From Synechococcus sp. CB0101 (GTDB lineage: Bacteria; Cyanobacteriota; Cyanobacteriia; PCC-6307; Cyanobiaceae), in contig NZ_CP039373.1 in NCBI RefSeq assembly GCF_000179235.2, positions 1,705,860 to 1,769,859 of the forward strand: a DNA stretch of 64,000 nt, read 5' to 3'. Position 1 is the stretch's first letter. The number at the start of each line of letters is the position of its first letter. The notes beneath the pieces are model-generated. The model saw nothing but the letters and a program-made list of their open reading frames with translations, searched no databases and was not told where the DNA came from. The position numbers were made by a program, and so were the translations under genes. Shown one piece after another: positions 59,796 through 64,000 of this stretch.

Positions 59796-60740
59796 ATGGC
59801 GATGGTCCCCGATTCTCTGCGCAGCGTGATCAAGCGGATGGTCCGCGGCAAGCCGGCTCCCCCACCGCTTCCTTTGCCACAGCGCCAACTCGTGCTCGGG
59901 CTTGGGGCGATGAAGTCTGGCACGACCTGGCTCTCAGACTATTTGGGTGGTCACCCCCAATTCTTTCATTCTCCGATTAAGGAGATGAATGCTTTTGCTT
60001 CTCTCTATCCCGATAACCCTGTTTATCCCAGCTATATCTATAAACCCGGAAACTCTTACCGCATCTGGCGGATGGAGAGAATTGTCCTTTCCTTTGGAGT
60101 GAAGCCCCCTCGGCTCGATCAAACTGATGCGGAGCAAGAGCGTTTCGACCGCCTGCGTGCCCTCGCACAGTTGGGTCGTATTGCAGCTGTTGAAGACTAT
60201 CTAAGTTTCTTTGCCGAACGGATTGGTTCCGAGCTGCATTTCGGTGAAATCTCGCCCTCGTATGCGCACCTGCCACCCGAGGCTTACACGCAGATGGCAT
60301 CGCTCACGCAAGATGTGCGATTCATTTTCCTCATGCGTGATCCGACCGACCGTGCGGCTTCCCATCTGCGCCACGCGCGCCGACGTGTCGATAAGCATGT
60401 TGATCTTGATGATCTTCTGGAGCGTGTTGATGCATCCAATCCGATTTTCATTCGTTCCGACTATCGATACACGCTGAATACATTGCGGGATTTGGGCCTA
60501 GCCGAGCGCTGCCGCTTTCTGATCTACGAAGATTTGTTCAATCAAGATTGCATGGATAGCCTCTGTGATTGGCTTGGGCTTCCCCGGTATGAGGCCGTCT
60601 TCGATAAACGACTCAATCCTGGGGTTGGTGATGCCTTGAGCTCTGAGCAGCTCTCCAGGCTGAGAGATCGTTTGGCACCGATCTACGATGGTCTCCACTC
60701 TGATCCTGCTGTCGCTTCGGCCACGTCGTGGCGCTGGTAA
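59796..60740 (+). CDS. PAPS-dependent sulfotransferase
   Basis: 314 residues. Classical sulfotransferase fold: phosphosulfate loop LGAMKSGTTWLSDYL (36-50) and 3'-phosphate site FLMRDPTDRAASHLRH (178-193). An early basic, Pro-rich leader (about 8-30) is not clearly a membrane anchor. It transfers sulfate from PAPS to a hydroxyl or amine, likely on a glycan given the neighbours. ATG 59796, with an alternative at 59802. Lies 15 nt after the RIIGND gene. Confidence 0.93.
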   Translation: MAMVPDSLRSVIKRMVRGKPAPPPLPLPQRQLVLGLGAMKSGTTWLSDYLGGHPQFFHSPIKEMNAFASLYPDNPVYPSYIYKPGNSYRIWRMERIVLSFGVKPPRLDQTDAEQERFDRLRALAQLGRIAAVEDYLSFFAERIGSELHFGEISPSYAHLPPEAYTQMASLTQDVRFIFLMRDPTDRAASHLRHARRRVDKHVDLDDLLERVDASNPIFIRSDYRYTLNTLRDLGLAERCRFLIYEDLFNQDCMDSLCDWLGLPRYEAVFDKRLNPGVGDALSSEQLSRLRDRLAPIYDGLHSDPAVASATSWRW

Positions 60741-60785
60741 CCCGATGAGGGGAGTAGGGTCCGAATTGGGTGGAGAAGGTCTTTG

Positions 60786-63194
60786 ATGGCGCAGGGGTTC
60801 CTGGCTGGACTGAACGACGCTCAACGCCGTGCCGTTGATCACCACGTTGGCCCGCTGCTCGTGGTTGCGGGCGCCGGCAGTGGTAAAACGCGTGCTCTCA
60901 CCCATCGCATTGCTCACCTCATTGGGCAGCATGGTGTGGATCCGGCTGAATTGTTGGCAGTCACCTTCACCAATAAGGCTGCCCGAGAGATGAAAGAGCG
61001 GCTGGAGTTACTCCTGGCCCAAAAGTTAGCTCAGAGCCAGTTTGGTCAGCCCTGGAGCACATTGCCTGCGGTTGAGCAGCGTCAGCTGCGCTCGAGGATT
61101 TATCGAGACGTCATCAAGGACCTTTGGATTGGCACGTTTCATGCATTGTTTGCTCGTCTTCTTCGTTTTGATATCGATAAATTCCGTGATCCAGAAGGGC
61201 TGACTTGGACGCGTCAATTCTCGATCTACGATGAGGGTGATACGCAGAGTCTGGTTAAGGAGATTGTGACCCAGGAGCTTGGATTAGACCCTAAGCGATT
61301 TGAACCAAAAAAGGTTCGTTGGGCGATCAGTAATGCAAAAAATCAAGGTTGGATCCCTGAACAGCTTGAAGCTGACGCGGGTGGACAGCGCGGCAAACTT
61401 ATGGCTGAAACCTATCGCCGTTATCGCCGGGCTCTCGCTGCCAACAATGCCCTTGACTTCGACGACCTATTGCTGCTGCCTGTTCAGTTGCTGCGTCAGA
61501 ATGATGAGGTGCGCCATTACTGGCACCGGCGCTTCAAGCATGTGTTGGTGGATGAGTACCAAGATACCAACCGCACTCAATATGAGCTAATCAAGCTCCT
61601 TGTTGCCGATGGTCGCGATCCAGCGGATTTTGGCGAGTGGCAGGGACGGTCTGTGTTTGTTGTTGGCGATGCTGATCAAAGTATTTATAGCTTCCGAGCG
61701 GCTGATTTCACCATCCTGATGGGTTTTCAGGAGGACTTTGGTGACGGTGCGCCGGATGATGCTACGCGCACCATGGTGAAACTTGAAGAAAACTATCGTT
61801 CCACTGCCACGATTCTTGAAGCTGCCAATGCGCTCATCTCGAATAATACCGAGAGGATTGATAAGGTTTTGCGGCCCACCCGTGGCGATGGTGAGCTGAT
61901 CACCCTCACCCGTTGTGACGACGAGATTGCCGAGGCTGAGGCTGTTGTGCATCGCATGCGCATGTTGGAGGCTGCTAATCCAGATCTCGGTTGGCGCGAC
62001 ATGGCTGTGCTGTATCGCACCAATGCCCAAAGCCGTGCGATGGAGGAGTCGCTGGTGCGCTGGGGCATCCCTTATGTGGTGGTGGGCGGACTGCGCTTTT
62101 ATGACCGGCGTGAAATCAAGGACATCCTTGGCTATTTGAAGTTGCTGGTGAATCCGGCCGATACGGTGAGCCTGTTGCGAGTTCTCAATACGCCCAAGCG
62201 TGGGATTGGCAAGACCACGATTGAACGTCTGAGTGATGCTTCCAATCAGCTTGGGATCCCCCTCTGGGATGTGGTGAGTGATCCAGAGGCTGTGCGCTCC
62301 TTGGGGGGGCGTTCGGCGAAGGGCCTACTGCAATTCAGTGAGCTGATTCGTTCGTTGCAAGCCCGTGCAGAAACGGCGCCGCCTTCGGAGTTGGTGCAAG
62401 TGGTGATGGAGCAGAGCGGTTATGTGGCTGAGTTGATTGCAGCTGGTACGGACGAGGCTGAAGATCGACGCCGCAATCTCAATGAATTGGTGAATGCTGC
62501 TCTTCAGTATCAGGAGGAAAACGAGGAGGGGTCGCTTGATGATTTCCTCGCCTCTGCCGCCCTTGCCAGTGATGCCGATAGCAAAGACACGGAGCAGGAC
62601 CGCGTCACGTTGATGACCTTGCATGCCAGTAAGGGGCTTGAGTTCCCGGTGGTGTTTCTGGTGGGATTGGAGCAGGGCCTGTTTCCCAGCTACCGCTCGT
62701 TGGATGATCCAGCGGCGATGGAAGAAGAGCGGCGCCTTTGTTATGTCGGTATTACCCGCGCCAAGGAACGCTTGTTTTTGTCTCACGCCAGTGAACGGCG
62801 GCTGTGGGGCGGGATGCGTGAGCCGGCTGTGCCATCTGTTTTCCTCTCGGAACTTCCAGATGAACTCGTGCAGGGGGATCTTCCCCGCAGTGGCGGGGCA
62901 GCTCTGAGGCGTGAGAACCGCTTGGAGCGTCTCACCCGCGTGGATCGGGCTGAGAGTGAGCAGGTTCGATCTGTCGGAGATGCGGCGCAGCCAGCCAATG
63001 CCGTTCGGCGTCGTGGATCCGGTGGCTCCAGCAAGGTTTGGGCCGTGGGTGATCGATTGATGCATAGCTCCTTCGGTGAGGGGCATGTGACCCACCTGTT
63101 CGGTAGTGGTGAAAAGATCTCAATCGCGGTGAAATTTGAGGGCATGGGACCCAAAATCCTGGATCCGCGCTTGGCACCGATTCAGCCCCTATGA
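60786..63194 (+). CDS. pcrA: UvrD/PcrA-type superfamily 1 DNA helicase
   Basis: About 802 residues. Walker A AGAGSGKT is at 28-35. Other motifs are VDEYQDTNRTQYELI (motif II), GDADQSIYSFRAAD, EENYRS, LYRTNAQSRAMEESL, LMTLHASKGLEFPVVF and GITRAKERL. It unwinds DNA in repair and clears RecA or RNA polymerase. The C-terminal Tudor-like tail VWAVGDRLMHSSFGEGHVTHLF is the PcrA/UvrD form. ATG 60786 is used; a TTG just before it is also in frame. Its stop overlaps the start of a sulfotransferase-like gene, so a housekeeping helicase is embedded in the glycan cluster. Confidence 0.97.
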   Translation: MAQGFLAGLNDAQRRAVDHHVGPLLVVAGAGSGKTRALTHRIAHLIGQHGVDPAELLAVTFTNKAAREMKERLELLLAQKLAQSQFGQPWSTLPAVEQRQLRSRIYRDVIKDLWIGTFHALFARLLRFDIDKFRDPEGLTWTRQFSIYDEGDTQSLVKEIVTQELGLDPKRFEPKKVRWAISNAKNQGWIPEQLEADAGGQRGKLMAETYRRYRRALAANNALDFDDLLLLPVQLLRQNDEVRHYWHRRFKHVLVDEYQDTNRTQYELIKLLVADGRDPADFGEWQGRSVFVVGDADQSIYSFRAADFTILMGFQEDFGDGAPDDATRTMVKLEENYRSTATILEAANALISNNTERIDKVLRPTRGDGELITLTRCDDEIAEAEAVVHRMRMLEAANPDLGWRDMAVLYRTNAQSRAMEESLVRWGIPYVVVGGLRFYDRREIKDILGYLKLLVNPADTVSLLRVLNTPKRGIGKTTIERLSDASNQLGIPLWDVVSDPEAVRSLGGRSAKGLLQFSELIRSLQARAETAPPSELVQVVMEQSGYVAELIAAGTDEAEDRRRNLNELVNAALQYQEENEEGSLDDFLASAALASDADSKDTEQDRVTLMTLHASKGLEFPVVFLVGLEQGLFPSYRSLDDPAAMEEERRLCYVGITRAKERLFLSHASERRLWGGMREPAVPSVFLSELPDELVQGDLPRSGGAALRRENRLERLTRVDRAESEQVRSVGDAAQPANAVRRRGSGGSSKVWAVGDRLMHSSFGEGHVTHLFGSGEKISIAVKFEGMGPKILDPRLAPIQPL

Positions 63195-64000
63195 CCACCT
63201 TGGTGCTGCATATCGGTTCACCAAAAACCGGTTCCTCAGCCATTCAGTCAGCGATTCGGCCGCAGCGTTGGCGCATCCCATCGGATCCGTGGTGCGTGCT
63301 GCCCGCTAACCCCTACGGGAAGCCAGAGCCTGCAGGCTGCATTGCTGCGCTCTACCAGGGGCCCGATGATTTGCCCCGTGTCTGGGCGCAACGACGGCAG
63401 TCGAATCCTGCTCGGTTTGACCGCGATGTAGCTCGTTATCGCCAGTTGCTGGCTCGTCGTCTTCAGCCTCGTTGGCGCCCTCAGCCGCAGGCGGTGTTTC
63501 TGTCCAGCGAATACCTCTGGACCTTCAGTGCTGACTTGATCGACCAGCTGCGCCGCGACGTTTCTGATCTTGGCGTGACCCGTTGTCTTGTGGTTGCTTA
63601 TGTGCGCTCTCCTGTGGCGTTTTATCGCTCTGCACTGCAGCAACACGCCAAGCTGTCGACCAATTTTCGCCGGTTTCGGCCCCAGCGTTGGACCTATCGC
63701 TTTCGCCAGCGCCTGCAGGCATGGCGCAGTGTGTTCGGCGAGGCCTTGATTGTCCGCCCGTTCGATCGGGCTCAGCTGTTTCGCGGTTGTGTTGTGGAGG
63801 ATCTTCGTCACACCATCGGTACACAGCTCGCAGGCTTTGACCGTTTACCGGTTGCACAGGCCTCGAGCGGTGTGAATGAATCCGTGAGCGCTGAGGAGCT
63901 CATCGCTATGCAGGAGTTGATGCAGCGCTACCCGGCTCAATCTCCTGACGGAAGTTTCAGCCGAAGCCGGGTCCTGTGGGCCAATTGGAGACGGCTTGCT
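63191..64000 (+). CDS. Sulfotransferase-like P-loop protein (runs off the window)
   Basis: At least 270 residues, open to the window edge. The loop HIGSPKTGSSAIQ (7-19) and the later AYVRSPVAFYRSALQQHAK match the nucleotide-sulfate sites of the proteins at 44763 and 57502. Between them is a basic, Trp/Arg/Gln-rich region. The ATG overlaps the helicase stop (ATGA). GC content is back at host level, unlike the other two. Confidence 0.78.
   Translation, partial: MTTLVLHIGSPKTGSSAIQSAIRPQRWRIPSDPWCVLPANPYGKPEPAGCIAALYQGPDDLPRVWAQRRQSNPARFDRDVARYRQLLARRLQPRWRPQPQAVFLSSEYLWTFSADLIDQLRRDVSDLGVTRCLVVAYVRSPVAFYRSALQQHAKLSTNFRRFRPQRWTYRFRQRLQAWRSVFGEALIVRPFDRAQLFRGCVVEDLRHTIGTQLAGFDRLPVAQASSGVNESVSAEELIAMQELMQRYPAQSPDGSFSRSRVLWANWRRLA

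Overview
The window comes from a high-GC unicellular picocyanobacterium of the Synechococcus/Cyanobium type. It carries psaC, ndhS, a heme oxygenase of the bilin pathway, a cyanobacterial-style thiC and a type A rnpB. It also has the picocyanobacterial orders acpP-fabF-tktA next to psaC-glmS, cysK-kinase-smpB-ruvB, and response regulator-lysS. The palindrome GCGATCGC (HIP1) occurs at least 14 times, several times more than chance at this base composition. This points to the freshwater or euryhaline side of the group, but I cannot name the species.

Layout: 1-2.9 kb holds a response regulator, lysS and a small conserved protein (+). At 2.9-7.6 kb is a minus-strand operon of DUF5672, egtB (one frameshift), egtD, two hercynine-associated proteins and a YdcF protein. 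This is an ergothioneine locus. At 7.7-15.1 kb are cysK, a degenerate protein kinase, smpB (-), ruvB, a TPR protein, an M20 amidohydrolase, a small membrane protein and a HEAT protein. At 15.1-16.7 kb a TPP riboswitch precedes thiC. At 16.6-20.8 kb are a ureidoglycolate-lyase-like gene, tktA, fabF and acpP (-). At 20.9-24.6 kb are psaC, a glmS riddled with 1-nt indels, and manC (-). At 24.6-28.2 kb are rimM, ndhS, rnc, a DUF2079 membrane protein, rnpB and tRNA-Arg(CCU).

At 28.3-35 kb are two small conserved genes, then a minus-strand operon xfp-glgP-ackA. Its products form a route from glycogen through the phosphoketolase reaction to acetate and ATP, with no NADH made in the acetate branch. 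At 35-41.6 kb are a CPA2-type antiporter, a methyltransferase-like membrane protein, an alpha/beta hydrolase, an aldose-1-epimerase-like protein, glcE and a DUF1537 sugar-acid kinase. At 41.6-45.9 kb is an AT-richer accessory stretch with an FG-GAP/ASPIC protein gene split by a decayed IS5-type element, plus a sulfotransferase-like gene. At 45.9-51.4 kb are an amino-acid permease, glcF and icd (-), a small conserved gene, and heme oxygenase (+).

From 51.4 kb to the window end is a co-directional plus-strand cluster: two GT-B glycosyltransferases, two tandem PglK/MsbA-like ABC exporters, three sulfotransferase-like proteins (the last runs off the window), an uncharacterised RIIGND-motif protein, and a PcrA/UvrD helicase near its end. 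I read this as a candidate system that builds, sulfates and exports a surface glycan. It is the best candidate here for undescribed biology.

Two patches (second half of glmS, and the IS5 element) hold many single-base insertions and deletions, while flanking sequence is clean apart from one missing base in egtB. This looks more like local consensus error than biology, but that is unproven. No CRISPR array, prophage, integrase or rRNA gene was seen. No gap over 300 nt lacks a gene. The largest unexplained spacer is 44564-44762 (199 nt), where I see nothing specific.
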